Positions 27,426-35,986 of a DNA stretch of 64,000 bases are shown here, in pieces. The DNA is from Anaeromyxobacter diazotrophicus (GTDB lineage Bacteria; Myxococcota; Myxococcia; Myxococcales; Anaeromyxobacteraceae), in the NCBI RefSeq assembly GCF_013340205.1, contig NZ_BJTG01000001.1:372001-436000 (forward strand). Reading direction: 5' to 3'. The notes beneath the pieces were generated by a model. It did not search any database. It was given only the letters and a program-made list of their open reading frames with translations, and was not told the DNA's origin. Within the stretch, counting starts at the first letter, position 1; every line of letters starts with the position of its first letter. Made by a program: the position numbers and the translations under genes.

Positions 27426-27437
27426 CCTACGACCGTC

Positions 27438-28553
27438 TCACGGCCGCAGCCAGGCGGCCGGATCGACCGGCCGGCCGCGCTCGCGGATCTCGAAGTAGAG
27501 GTAGGGCCCCTTCATCGACCCGGTGTCGCCCACGGTCCCGAGCAGCGTCCCCGCCTCGACCGTCTCGCCCATGGCGGTGCTCATCGAGGCGAGGTGCGCG
27601 ACGAGCGTGTGGTACCCCTCGCCGTGGTCCACGATGACGAGGTTGCCGTAGCCCTTGAACCAGCCGGCGTGCGCGACCCGCCCCGGCGCCACCGCGCGCA
27701 CCTCGGCGCCCGGGGCGGCGCGGATGTCCACCCCGTTCTGGACCGTCACCGTGCCCCAGCGTGGATCGACCACCCGCCCGAAGCCGGCCTCGACCGGCCC
27801 GGCGGCCGGGCGCGGCAGCCGGCCGCGCAGCTGCGGGAACCCGGTGTGGAGGGGCGCGCCGGCGCCGAGCGGCGGGAGGGCGGCCACGAACTCGGCCAGC
27901 TTCACCTCCTGGCCGGCCGCCTCGCCGGCGGCGCGCTCGTGGAGGGTGCGCGCGCTGCGGACGGCGCCGAGCAGGGTGCGGTGCTCCTCGCGCCGCGCCG
28001 CCGCCTCGTCGCGCCGCGCGGCGGACCGCCGCGCCAGCGAGGCCACCCGCGCCGCCTCCTCCTCGCGGCCGCGCCGCGCCCGCTCGCGCGCCTCGAGCGC
28101 GCGCTGCGCCTCGCCCAGGAGCGCGAGGTCGTGGCGCGTCACCTCCGCCCACAGGTACCGGCGCTTCACGAGGTCCGCCAGCGAAGGGGCGCTGGCGAGC
28201 AGGCGGAGCTCGCCGAGCTGGCCCTGGCGCGCGCGCGCGCGGAGCCGCGGCCCGAGCTCCTCCTGCAGCCCCGCCAGGCGGGTCTGGGCCGCGGCCTCCT
28301 CGGCGCGGGCGCGGGCGAGCCGCAGCTCGGCGGCGGCGCGCTCGGCCTCGGCCTCGGCCGCGGCGGCGGCCGCCGCCAGCCAGCCCTGCTCGGCCGCGTC
28401 GAGCGCGGACAGCAGGGAGCCCTCCTGCGCGGCCAGCGCGCGCGCCGCCGACTCCTCCGCCGCCTTGTGCGCGCGCAGCTCCTCGAGGCGCGCCCGCGGG
28501 TCGGCGCCGAGGGCGAGCGCGAGGAGCGCCAGCGCGGCCCCGGTCACCGTCAC
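27438..28553 (-). CDS. EnvC-like amidase activator with degenerate LytM domain
   Basis: Murein hydrolase activator, 371 residues. A signal peptide is followed by a coiled coil of about 200 residues (about 20-220, Ala/Glu/Arg-rich) and a C-terminal M23/LytM domain (about 255-370). Active M23 enzymes bind zinc through HxxxD and HxH. Here the first His is Gln272 (Asp276 is kept) and the HxH pair is Tyr351 and Tyr353, so it should not cut peptidoglycan. That matches EnvC, which FtsEX uses to switch on amidases. The GTG start at 28553 overlaps the ftsX stop as GTGA. Confidence 0.9.
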   Translation of the reverse strand: MTVTGAALALLALALGADPRARLEELRAHKAAEESAARALAAQEGSLLSALDAAEQGWLAAAAAAAEAEAERAAAELRLARARAEEAAAQTRLAGLQEELGPRLRARARQGQLGELRLLASAPSLADLVKRRYLWAEVTRHDLALLGEAQRALEARERARRGREEEAARVASLARRSAARRDEAAARREEHRTLLGAVRSARTLHERAAGEAAGQEVKLAEFVAALPPLGAGAPLHTGFPQLRGRLPRPAAGPVEAGFGRVVDPRWGTVTVQNGVDIRAAPGAEVRAVAPGRVAHAGWFKGYGNLVIVDHGEGYHTLVAHLASMSTAMGETVEAGTLLGTVGDTGSMKGPYLYFEIRERGRPVDPAAWLRP

Positions 28554-29437
28554 CTCCGCCGGAGCTCGCGCCCCACCGCGAGGGCGCTCGACAGGAGGCC
28601 CAGCGCCGCGCCGCCGCCGATCTGCGCGGCGAGGAGCGCGCTGGGCACGAGGTCGGCGCGCGCGAGCGGCAGGCCGGTGGCGCCGGCCAGCGCCGGGACG
28701 GCCGCCGCCGCCACCGCCAGCAGCCCCCCGGCCGCGAGCAGGCCGCCCAGCGCGCCCTGCAGCAGCCCCTCGATCAGGAACGGCGCCTCCACGAACACGT
28801 CGGTGGCACCGACGAGCTTCATGATCTCGATCTCGTCGCGGCGGGCGAACACGCCCAGGCGGAGCGTGTTCGACACCAGCACCGCCGCGCCGGCGGCGAG
28901 CGCGGCGAACAGCGCGGCGCCCGCCCAGCGCAGCCGCGAGAGGAGCCGCTCCAGCTGCTCCAGCCAGGCGTTGCCGTAGTCCACCTCGCGCGCGCCCGGG
29001 ACCGCCGCCAGCCGCGCCGCCAGCGCGCGCGCCTCGGCCAGGCGGATGCCGGGGGCGCTCACCTCGATCGAGGGCGGCAGGAGGTCCGGCTTCACGCCGT
29101 CGAGCAGGCCGCCCTGGGGCCCCAGCGCCGCGCGGAAGCGGCGCAGCGCCTCGGGCGAGCTCACCGCCTCCACCTGGCGCCCGGCCGCGGCGGCGGCGAC
29201 CCGCTCGCGCGCGCGCTCGAGGTCGGCGGTGGGCTCGAGGTAGACCGAGATGCGCACCTCGCCGGCCCAGGCCGCGAGCAGCCGCTCCCCCCCGCGGAGC
29301 GCCGCGGCGAAGAGGCCGGTGACGAAGAGGGCCACGAAGAGCGTGAGCGTGGCGACCAGCGCCACGCGCGGGCCCCGCGCCATCGCCTCCAGGGCGCGCG
29401 CGAGGAAGTAGCCCGGCCGGCGCAGGAGCCTGGTCAC
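28550..29437 (-). CDS. ftsX: Cell division protein FtsX
   Basis: Inner-membrane partner of FtsE, 295 residues. The first membrane segment ([19 protein letters not shown]) is followed by the periplasmic domain ([17 protein letters not shown] onward, about 55-160) that contacts EnvC, then three more membrane segments with [17 protein letters not shown] between the second and third. The GTG start overlaps the ftsE stop. Confidence 0.94.
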   Translation of the reverse strand: MTRLLRRPGYFLARALEAMARGPRVALVATLTLFVALFVTGLFAAALRGGERLLAAWAGEVRISVYLEPTADLERARERVAAAAAGRQVEAVSSPEALRRFRAALGPQGGLLDGVKPDLLPPSIEVSAPGIRLAEARALAARLAAVPGAREVDYGNAWLEQLERLLSRLRWAGAALFAALAAGAAVLVSNTLRLGVFARRDEIEIMKLVGATDVFVEAPFLIEGLLQGALGGLLAAGGLLAVAAAAVPALAGATGLPLARADLVPSALLAAQIGGGAALGLLSSALAVGRELRRR

Positions 29438-30120
29438 GCGCGCCCCGTCCGGCGGATCTCGGCGCCGTCGGCCGCCACGCGGCCGCGCTCCAGCGCCACC
29501 ACCCGCTTCTTGTACCGCTCGAGCAGGCTGCGGTCGTGGGTGGCCACGAGCACGGTGGTCCCGCGGGCGTTGGCGGCGTGGAGCAGGTCCATCACCTCGA
29601 GCGTGCGCTCCGGGTCGAGGTTGCCGGTGGGCTCGTCGGCGAGGAGCAGCGCCGGGTCGCCCACCAGCGCGCGCGCCACCGCCACCCGCTGCTGCTCGCC
29701 GCCGGAGAGCGCGAGCGGGAACTTGCCGCCCTTGAGCTCGAGCCCCACCGAGCGGAGGATGGCGTCCACCTTGCGCCTCACCTCGCGCGCCGGCAGGCCG
29801 CGGACCTCGAGCGGGAAGGCCACGTTCTCGGCCACGGTGCGGTCCGGCAGCAGCTTGAAGTCCTGGAAGACGACGCCGATGGAGCGGCGCAGGTAGGGGA
29901 TCTGCGAAGGCTTCACCTTGGCGACGTTCCGGCCGAAGACCAGGATCTGGCCGCTCGTGGCCGCCTCGGCGCAGAAGACGAGCCGCATCAGCGTGGACTT
30001 TCCGGCGCCGGAGGGGCCGGTGAGGAAGACGAACTCGCCCTTCTCCACGCCCAGGGTGACGTCGAGCAGCGCCGGGGCCTCGCCCGCGTACTGCTTGTGG
30101 ACGTGGAAGAGCTGGATCAT
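29434..30120 (-). CDS. ftsE: Cell division ATP-binding protein FtsE
   Basis: ABC ATPase that drives FtsX, 228 residues. Walker A is GPSGAGKST (about 36-44), the signature [15 protein letters not shown], Walker [14 protein letters not shown] and the switch His in VLVATHD. FtsEX couples cytokinesis to cell-wall cleavage through EnvC, encoded two genes downstream. Confidence 0.97.
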   Translation of the reverse strand: MIQLFHVHKQYAGEAPALLDVTLGVEKGEFVFLTGPSGAGKSTLMRLVFCAEAATSGQILVFGRNVAKVKPSQIPYLRRSIGVVFQDFKLLPDRTVAENVAFPLEVRGLPAREVRRKVDAILRSVGLELKGGKFPLALSGGEQQRVAVARALVGDPALLLADEPTGNLDPERTLEVMDLLHAANARGTTVLVATHDRSLLERYKKRVVALERGRVAADGAEIRRTGRA

Positions 30121-30154
30121 GCGCAGGGCCGGAGACGCCGCCCCGGCGGCGGCG

Positions 30155-30817
30155 TCACTTGCGCCGCCCCGGCTCCTCGGAGAGGTAGGACAGGATCACC
30201 TCGTCGAGGCTCTTCTCGCTCGCGAGGTCGTCGCCGAAGAGCGCGTCCGCGGGGGCGGGCGCGGCCGGGCGCGCGGCGGAGGGGCGAGGCGCGCCCGCGG
30301 CGGGAGGATGCCCGGGCAGCGGGGGCGGCGCCGCCGGCCGGCTCAGCACCGGGGGCGGCGTCACCGCCGGCCGGAACACCACCTGCGGCGCCGGCTGCGC
30401 CGGGCGCCCGGCGACCGGAGGCGCGGCGGCGGGGGGCGGCGGGGGCTTCGCGGGGGCGGCCGGAGCGGCCGGCCGCGGCGGCGCCGCGGGCTCGCCGGCG
30501 AGCTGCCCCGGCTGGTAGGCGCGCGCCTGAGAGGAGAGCGCCTCGTCCCGGTCGTCGTAGACGCCGTTCACGAGGTTGCGCAGCATCTCCTTGTGCTGCT
30601 CCTCCATCAGCTCGCGGACGACCTGCCCCAGGTTCTCCGCCGAGGCGATGTCGGCGTAGCTCGTCTTCTTGGTGGCGAGGATGTTGCCGCCGACGAAGAG
30701 GTGGGTCGTGATCTGCGGGTTGGCGACGCCCGAGTCCTCCGTCTGGATGTGGTAGGCCTTCCCACGGTGCTTCACGTTGTGGTTGAAGCCCGTGACCATT
30801 TGCTTCACATCCGCCAT
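30155..30817 (-). CDS. Hypothetical protein, conserved N-terminus and Pro-rich linker
   Basis: Not recognised; 220 residues with three parts. Residues 1-115 look folded and soluble (VTGFNHNVKHRGKAYHIQTE, TTHLFVGGNILATKKTSY, LMEEQHKEMLRNLVNGVYDD). About 115-195 is almost only Pro and Ala. The last 25 residues form a charged helix-like end (SEKSLDEVILSYLSEEPGRRK). No signal peptide or membrane segment. It lies 34 bases upstream of ftsE in the same direction, which hints at a division or envelope role. The ATG has no ribosome site, but a promoter-like pair ends six bases before it. Confidence 0.75.
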   Translation of the reverse strand: MADVKQMVTGFNHNVKHRGKAYHIQTEDSGVANPQITTHLFVGGNILATKKTSYADIASAENLGQVVRELMEEQHKEMLRNLVNGVYDDRDEALSSQARAYQPGQLAGEPAAPPRPAAPAAPAKPPPPPAAAPPVAGRPAQPAPQVVFRPAVTPPPVLSRPAAPPPLPGHPPAAGAPRPSAARPAAPAPADALFGDDLASEKSLDEVILSYLSEEPGRRK

Positions 30818-30823
30818 GCGCGG

Positions 30824-30852
30824 ACGGTAGCCGATCCCGGTGGGGCCATCAA
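30824..30852 (-). promoter_or_regulatory. Candidate promoter upstream of hypothetical-ftsEX
   Basis: On the minus strand TTGATG and TACCGT are separated by 17 bases. The -10 ends six bases before the ATG at 30817, so a transcript would begin at the start codon itself (leaderless). The same geometry appears before smc. Confidence 0.45.
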
Positions 30853-30885
30853 GCCCACACACCCGCGTAACTGCGGCGGATTCTC

Positions 30886-31662
30886 CTAGATGTCCACCTG
30901 CTCCGCGCGCTCGACCGCGCGGCCGAGGAACCGCTCCGCGACGGTGAGGAAGCGCGCCGGGGTGTCGGTCACGAAGAAGCGGTGCTGCGCGGGGCCGCCG
31001 GCGGCGCCGAGCCGCTCCGCCACCTCGGCGGCGATGGCGTCGCCGCTGTCGACGAGCGTCACCTCCGGGAGCTCGCGCGCGATGGCGCCCCGGAGCAGGG
31101 GGTAGTGGGTGCAGCCGAGGACGAGCGTGTCCACCGCCGCCTCGCGGAACGGCGCCAGGTAGCGGCGGGCGACGAGGCGCACCACCTCGTCCTCGGGGTC
31201 CGTCCAGCCCTCCTCGGCGAGCGGGACGAAGAGCGGGCAGGCGGCCGCCACCACCTCGGCGCCGGGGCGGGCGGCGGCGATGGCGCGCTGGTAGGCGCCG
31301 GAGGCGATGGTGCCTGCGGTGCCGATCACGCCGACGCGGCCCGTGCGCGAGGCGCGCGCGGCGACGCGGGCGCCCGGCTCCACCACGCCCAGCACCGGGA
31401 TGGCGAGCGCCTCGCGCAGCGCGGGCAGCGCCACCGCCGAGGCGGTGTTGCACGCGACCACGAGCAGCTCGATCTCGCGCGCGACGAGGAAGCGCGCGTT
31501 GCGGAGCGAGTACTGCGTCACCACCTCGGCCGACTTGGAGCCGTAGGGGACGCGGGCGGTGTCGCCCAGGTAGACGGTGTCGAGCCCCGGCAGCCGCGCG
31601 AAGATGGCCTTCTGGACGGTGAGCCCGCCCACGCCGGAGTCGAAGATGCCGATGCGCGCCAT
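30886..31662 (-). CDS. murI: Glutamate racemase
   Basis: Makes D-glutamate for peptidoglycan, 258 residues. IGIFDSGVGGLTV at the N-terminus carries the first catalytic region. The two catalytic cysteines lie in VVACNTASAVALP (Cys71) and LVLGCTHYPLL. Length is normal. It sits at the head of the ftsEX-envC-ctp cluster, 68 bases before the hypothetical gene. Confidence 0.96.
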   Translation of the reverse strand: MARIGIFDSGVGGLTVQKAIFARLPGLDTVYLGDTARVPYGSKSAEVVTQYSLRNARFLVAREIELLVVACNTASAVALPALREALAIPVLGVVEPGARVAARASRTGRVGVIGTAGTIASGAYQRAIAAARPGAEVVAAACPLFVPLAEEGWTDPEDEVVRLVARRYLAPFREAAVDTLVLGCTHYPLLRGAIARELPEVTLVDSGDAIAAEVAERLGAAGGPAQHRFFVTDTPARFLTVAERFLGRAVERAEQVDI

Positions 31663-31712
31663 GCGCGAGCGCTATAGCCCGCCCTGGCGCGCCGGCACAA
31701 CCACCCCTGGCC

Positions 31713-32450
31713 TCAGAAGCAGGTCCCGCCGGCGGTCGGCGGCACGAGGACCGTCTGCGTCTCGCCCGGCAGCAGGTGGTCGAAGCTCTGCGGCGAGCAG
31801 GTGTCGTGCAGCGAGACGTAGGTCGTCGCCGAGGTGTACTGGATCTCCTGGATCCGCGTCACCGTGTAATGGCCGAACGGCACCGCCTGCAGCGCGATGA
31901 CCGAGGAGCACGGGATCGCCTTCGGGTTCAGGCTCGCCGGCCCGACCTCGTCGATCACCTCGTTCCGGGTGGCGTCGAGGAGGGTGTACCAGATGTACGT
32001 GTTCGCGGCGCAGGTCGGGCTGTCGGTGAACTGGTAGCCGACGGTGAGATCGCCCGCCAGCGCGGGCAGCCGCGCGTCCACCAGCGTGTCCGCGCACGCG
32101 GTCGTGTTCACGGTCTGCACCTGCTGGTAGAGGTGGTGGCTCGAGGCGTCGTACGCGTCGAGCTGCACGCTGACCCTCTCGTCGCCGTAGCCGGTGAGCT
32201 GGATGCCGTCGGCGGCGGGGCCGTGGCAGGGGAACACGCCCTGGACGGCGCCGTTCACGCTCACCTGGACCGACGCGACCCCGCCGCTGTCGCAGCCGAA
32301 GAGCTGTCCGTTGGCCTGGAAGCCGCCCTGCGGGTTCTGCCAGTAGAGGGTGAGCGTGCCCGGGACGCCGCACGTCTCCGGCAGCGGCCGGGAGTAGCAC
32401 CCGCCCACACCAGCGGAGAGGGCGGCGAAGAGCAGGATGGCGCGTTTCAT
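31713..32450 (-). CDS. Hypothetical lipoprotein, Cys-rich
   Basis: Function not recognised; 245 residues. A lipoprotein signal (MKRAILLFAALSAGVGG then Cys) is clear. The mature part is beta-rich with at least seven further cysteines, suggesting disulphides in the periplasm or on the surface, and repeated Val/Thr patterns like a carbohydrate-binding or Ig-like domain. The ATG at 32450 is chosen because the signal begins there. It is transcribed away from the tol operon. Confidence 0.75.
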   Translation of the reverse strand: MKRAILLFAALSAGVGGCYSRPLPETCGVPGTLTLYWQNPQGGFQANGQLFGCDSGGVASVQVSVNGAVQGVFPCHGPAADGIQLTGYGDERVSVQLDAYDASSHHLYQQVQTVNTTACADTLVDARLPALAGDLTVGYQFTDSPTCAANTYIWYTLLDATRNEVIDEVGPASLNPKAIPCSSVIALQAVPFGHYTVTRIQEIQYTSATTYVSLHDTCSPQSFDHLLPGETQTVLVPPTAGGTCF

Positions 32451-32638
32451 GGTCGTGACCCCGTTCGTGCGGTGCCGGTCCTGGAAGCCCCTCCGGCGCG
32501 GCACCCGCCAGACGAGCAACCCCCATGCCATGGACTACGTCGCGCTGGCCATGCGTTTTATTCAGCAGGCCTGTCGCCGGCGCGGCACGCTGCGTGTCCG
32601 GCCGGCGACACCGGCGCCTTCGGACGGGGCCTCGCTTC

Positions 32639-32668
32639 TTGGACGTGCCGCCGACCGCGTGCTAATCC
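32639..32668 (+). promoter_or_regulatory. Candidate promoter of the tol operon
   Basis: TTGGAC and TAATCC are separated by 18 bases; the -10 ends 32 bases before the tolQ ATG, in the 250-base gap between divergent genes. The rest of that gap (32451-32638) holds an AT-richer stretch near 32550 and nothing else I can name. Confidence 0.4.
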
Positions 32669-32700
32669 TCCCCCGTTTTCCAACACTTGCGCGAGCTCAC

Positions 32701-33444
32701 ATGGTCCTCCTGCCCACCTCGAACACGTTCGCCCCGCCCCTCGCCGCCGCCGCCGCCGGTGGGGGCCTCGACTACATGGAGATCATCTCCCACGCCGGGC
32801 CGGTCGTGCTGGGCGTGCTCGCGCTGCTCATCCTGGCGTCGGTGGTCTCCTGGGGCATCATCCTCAAGAAGTGGCTCCACCTGCGCCGCGCCCAGGGCGA
32901 GTCGGTGAAGTTCCTCGAGACCTTCTGGCAGTCGAAGCGGCTCGACGCGATCTACCAGGCGGCCGAGGCGCTCTCGGCCTCGCCCATCAGCCAGGTGTTC
33001 CGGGCCGGCTACGTCGAGCTGTCGAAGGTGACGGCCAGCCAGAAGCGGCCCGGCGAGGACGCCATGAGCGAGCAGCTGGGCGGGATCGAGAACGTGGAGC
33101 GGGCGCTCAAGCGCGCCGCGGTGGCCGAGGTGACGCACCTCGAGTCGACGGTGCCGTTCCTCGGCACCACCGCCAGCGCCGCCCCGTTCGTCGGCCTGTT
33201 CGGCACGGTGTGGGGCATCATGCGGGCGTTCAACGACATCTACCAGATGGGCAACGCCAACCTCGCCACGGTGGCGAAGCCCATCAGCGAGGCGCTCATC
33301 GCGACCGCCTTCGGGCTCGCGGCCGCCATCCCCGCCGTGGTGGCGTACAACTACTTCGTCTCGCGGATCCGCGTGCTCGACACCGAGATGGCGAACTTCA
33401 GCAACGACTTCCTCAACATCGTCCGCCGGCACTTCTTCAGCTAG
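32701..33444 (+). CDS. tolQ: Tol-Pal system protein TolQ (ExbB family)
   Basis: Proton-channel subunit of the Tol motor, 247 residues. It has three membrane segments (VVLGVLALLILASVVSWGII; then TVPFLGTTASAAPFVGLFGTVWGIM and ALIATAFGLAAAIPAVVAYN), the ExbB/TolQ/MotA pattern. The ATG at 32701 adds a short Ala-rich start; an ATG at 32776 also fits. With TolR it uses the proton gradient to move TolA. Confidence 0.93.
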   Translation: MVLLPTSNTFAPPLAAAAAGGGLDYMEIISHAGPVVLGVLALLILASVVSWGIILKKWLHLRRAQGESVKFLETFWQSKRLDAIYQAAEALSASPISQVFRAGYVELSKVTASQKRPGEDAMSEQLGGIENVERALKRAAVAEVTHLESTVPFLGTTASAAPFVGLFGTVWGIMRAFNDIYQMGNANLATVAKPISEALIATAFGLAAAIPAVVAYNYFVSRIRVLDTEMANFSNDFLNIVRRHFFS

Positions 33445-33456
33445 GGGACGCGGCCC

Positions 33457-33912
33457 ATGGCCATCGGAACGAGCGGCACCGGCCGCCAGACCCTCACCGA
33501 GATCAACGTCACGCCGCTCGTCGACGTGATGCTCGTCCTGCTCATCATCTTCATGGTGACGGCGCCCCTCATCCAGCAGGGCGTCGAGGTGAAGCTCCCC
33601 GAGGCGAAGGCGGCCCCGGTCAAGGCGGAGGAGCAGAAGCTCGTGCTCTCCGTGAAGGCCGACCGCTCGCTCTGGCTCGGGACCAGCGACCAGCCGGCCC
33701 GGGTCGGGCTCGACGAGCTCGAGGACAAGCTGCGCTCGAACGCGCGGATCTCGAAGGACCACGAGCTCTACCTCATGGCCGACCGGAAGCTGCCCTACGG
33801 CTACGTGGTGGAGGTCATGGCGGCCATGCAGCGCGCCGGCGTGACCAACATCGGCATGATCACGGACCCGATGCAGGCGCGCCGCGCCGGGCGGGAGGAC
33901 GAGGCCCCGTGA
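33457..33912 (+). CDS. tolR: Tol-Pal system protein TolR (ExbD family)
   Basis: ExbD/TolR protein, 151 residues. A single membrane segment (LVDVMLVLLIIFMVTAPL) contains the essential proton-carrying Asp, preceded by LTEINVTP. The periplasmic domain ends MQRAGVTNIGMITDP, typical of the family. Its stop overlaps the next start as GTGA. Confidence 0.95.
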   Translation: MAIGTSGTGRQTLTEINVTPLVDVMLVLLIIFMVTAPLIQQGVEVKLPEAKAAPVKAEEQKLVLSVKADRSLWLGTSDQPARVGLDELEDKLRSNARISKDHELYLMADRKLPYGYVVEVMAAMQRAGVTNIGMITDPMQARRAGREDEAP

Positions 33913-34679
33913 CGGCGGTCCCCGACGCGCTGGCGCACAGCCCGCTGCTCGCGCGCCGCGAGCGGATCCTGCCGCTCGTGCTGGTCTCGGCGGCGCTGCA
34001 CGCGGCGCTCCTCGTCGCGGCGGTGCTGCACCGGCCCGCGCCGCAGGTGGACCTGGCGCAGAAGCCGATCATGGTGCGGGTGGCGCGGCTGGGCGAGCGC
34101 CGCCCGGCCAGCTACCTGCCGCGCAACGAGGCCCCCCCGCCGCCCGCGGCGGCCGCGCCGCAGCCGGCGCCCCCGACCGCCCCGGCGCAGCCGTCGCACG
34201 CGACTCCGTCGGTCCCGGTGGCGCGCCCGACCCGCCCCGCGCCGCCGTCCGGCGCCCGCGCCCCCGGCCCGTCCGCCGCCGGCCGCAGCGACGTGCTCGC
34301 CTCGGTGATGAACCGCGTCCGGCGCGACCAGGCCTACCAGGACAAGGTGTACGGCGATCCCAACGGCGACCCGCGCGGCGACGCGGAGTCGAACGAGGGC
34401 GACGCCTTCCTGGGCCTCGTCGAGCGCGCGCTGCGCGAGTCGTACGTGCTCCCCTCCACCCTCTCCGAGCGCGACCGCGTCCAGCTCCAGGCCACGGTGG
34501 TGCTCTACCTCGACTCGGACGGCCGCGTGCTGCGGTACGTCTTCGAGCGTCGCAGCGGCAACGAGGCGTTCGACGCCGCGCTGGAGCGCGCCATCCGCGC
34601 CGCCCGCATCCCACCCCCGCCCGCGGACCGCCGCCGGCAGTACCGCGACCAGGGGCTCGGAGTCCTGTACAAGCCATGA
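33909..34679 (+). CDS. TolA/TonB-type energy transducer
   Basis: Links the TolQR motor to the outer membrane, 256 residues. A membrane segment (LVLVSAALHAALLVAAVL) follows 20 cytoplasmic residues. A Pro/Ala-rich periplasmic linker (about 75-130) precedes a C-terminal TonB-like domain (VVLYLDSDGRVLRYVFERRSG, then FDAALERAIRAARIPPPP). Position between tolR and tolB argues for TolA, while the linker and tail look more like TonB. The GTG at 33909 overlaps the tolR stop, and its own stop overlaps the tolB ATG. Confidence 0.85.
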   Translation: MTAVPDALAHSPLLARRERILPLVLVSAALHAALLVAAVLHRPAPQVDLAQKPIMVRVARLGERRPASYLPRNEAPPPPAAAAPQPAPPTAPAQPSHATPSVPVARPTRPAPPSGARAPGPSAAGRSDVLASVMNRVRRDQAYQDKVYGDPNGDPRGDAESNEGDAFLGLVERALRESYVLPSTLSERDRVQLQATVVLYLDSDGRVLRYVFERRSGNEAFDAALERAIRAARIPPPPADRRRQYRDQGLGVLYKP

Positions 34680-35977
34680 CCCTTCGCCCCCTGCTGCTGC
34701 TCGCCGCCGCCCTCCCCACCCTCGCCGCCGCCCAGCCCCGCCCCTACATCGAGGTCGGGTCGGCCAACTTCCGCCCGCTCCCCATCGCCGTCGCCGCGTT
34801 CCGGGCCGAGCCCGGCGCCGAGGCCGCGGCCGCGGAGCTGACCGAGGTGCTGCGCGGGGACCTGCGCCTCTCCGGCCTCTTCGACGTGCTCGACCCCAAG
34901 GGCTTCCTGGCCGACCCCGGCGAGGGGCTCACCGCCCCCACCATCCGCTTCGCCCGCTGGGCCGACGTGGGCGCCGACGGGCTGGCGAAGGCGGTGGTGC
35001 GGCGCGCCGGGGGCGAGCTCAGCGTCGACTTCCACCTGTTCGAGGTGCGGGCCGGGCGCGAGGTGCTGGCCCAGGCGCCGCGCGGCGCGGTCGAGGCGGG
35101 GCGCTCGCTCGCGCACCAGCTGGCGGACGCGGTGGTGCAGTACTACACGCGCGAGCCCGGCGTGTTCCGCACGCGCATCCTGGCCATGCGCCACGCCGGC
35201 GCGGGCGGGCGCGAGCTCGTCGCCTTCGACGTGGACGGGCAGCGGCCGGAGGTCCTGTACCGCGACCCCGGCCTCATCCTCCTGCCCTCCTGGCGCCCCG
35301 ACGGCAAGGCGGTGCTCTTCACGAGCTACCGCGGCGGCCGCCCCGAGCTGTGGACGCTGGACCTCGCCACGCGGCGCACGCAGCGGCTGGTGGCGCTGGG
35401 CGACCTCACCACGGGCGGCGTCTACTCGCCCGACGGGCGGCACGTCGCCTTCACCGCCTCGGTCAACGGCAACTCCGACGTGTGGGTGGTGAACGCGGAC
35501 GGCTCCGACCCGCGCCGCCTCACCAGCGATCCCGCCATCGACGGCTCCCCGACCTGGTCGCCCGACGGCAAGCGCCTCTGCTTCGTCTCGAACCGCGCCG
35601 GCAACCCGCACCTCTACCTCATGAACGCCGACGGCTCCGGCCAGCGGCGGCTCACCTTCCAGGGCACCTACAACCAGACGCCGCACTGGAGCCCGCGCGG
35701 CGACTTCATCGCCTTCACCGGCCGCGACGAGCGCAAGGTGTTCGACGTGTTCCTCGTCGCGCCGGAGACGGGGCACATCCAGCGCGTGACGCAGGACCAG
35801 GGCCGCACCAACGAGGAGCCCACCTGGGCGCCCAACGGCCGGCTGCTGGCGTTCACGAGCGACCGCCAGGGCCGGCCACAGCTCGTGGTCTCGAACGTCT
35901 CGGGCGATCGCCAGACGCTCGTCACCGCGCCGGGCGCGGCGCTCGGGACGCCGGCGTGGGGGCCCTTCCCGCAGTAA
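34676..35977 (+). CDS. tolB: Tol-Pal system protein TolB
   Basis: Periplasmic beta-propeller protein, 433 residues. A signal peptide (LRPLLLLAAALPTLAAAQ) is followed by the TolB N-terminal domain (about 20-165) and five or six WD40-like repeats with the usual words (PSWRPDGKAVLF, YSPDGRHVAF, PTWSPDGKRLCFVS, PHWSPRGDFIAF, PTWAPNGRLLAFTS). Pal itself is not in the window. Confidence 0.96.
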   Translation: MTLRPLLLLAAALPTLAAAQPRPYIEVGSANFRPLPIAVAAFRAEPGAEAAAAELTEVLRGDLRLSGLFDVLDPKGFLADPGEGLTAPTIRFARWADVGADGLAKAVVRRAGGELSVDFHLFEVRAGREVLAQAPRGAVEAGRSLAHQLADAVVQYYTREPGVFRTRILAMRHAGAGGRELVAFDVDGQRPEVLYRDPGLILLPSWRPDGKAVLFTSYRGGRPELWTLDLATRRTQRLVALGDLTTGGVYSPDGRHVAFTASVNGNSDVWVVNADGSDPRRLTSDPAIDGSPTWSPDGKRLCFVSNRAGNPHLYLMNADGSGQRRLTFQGTYNQTPHWSPRGDFIAFTGRDERKVFDVFLVAPETGHIQRVTQDQGRTNEEPTWAPNGRLLAFTSDRQGRPQLVVSNVSGDRQTLVTAPGAALGTPAWGPFPQ

Positions 35978-35986
35978 GCTCTCCGC

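Noticed and set aside
32451-32638. Sigma-54-like GG/GC spacing in the gap before tolQ
   Set aside because: The -24/-12 elements do not match the consensus at the right distance.
31776-33908. Upstream extension of the TolA/TonB frame
   Set aside because: It overlaps tolQ and tolR in another frame; the GTG at 33909 is coupled to the tolR stop.
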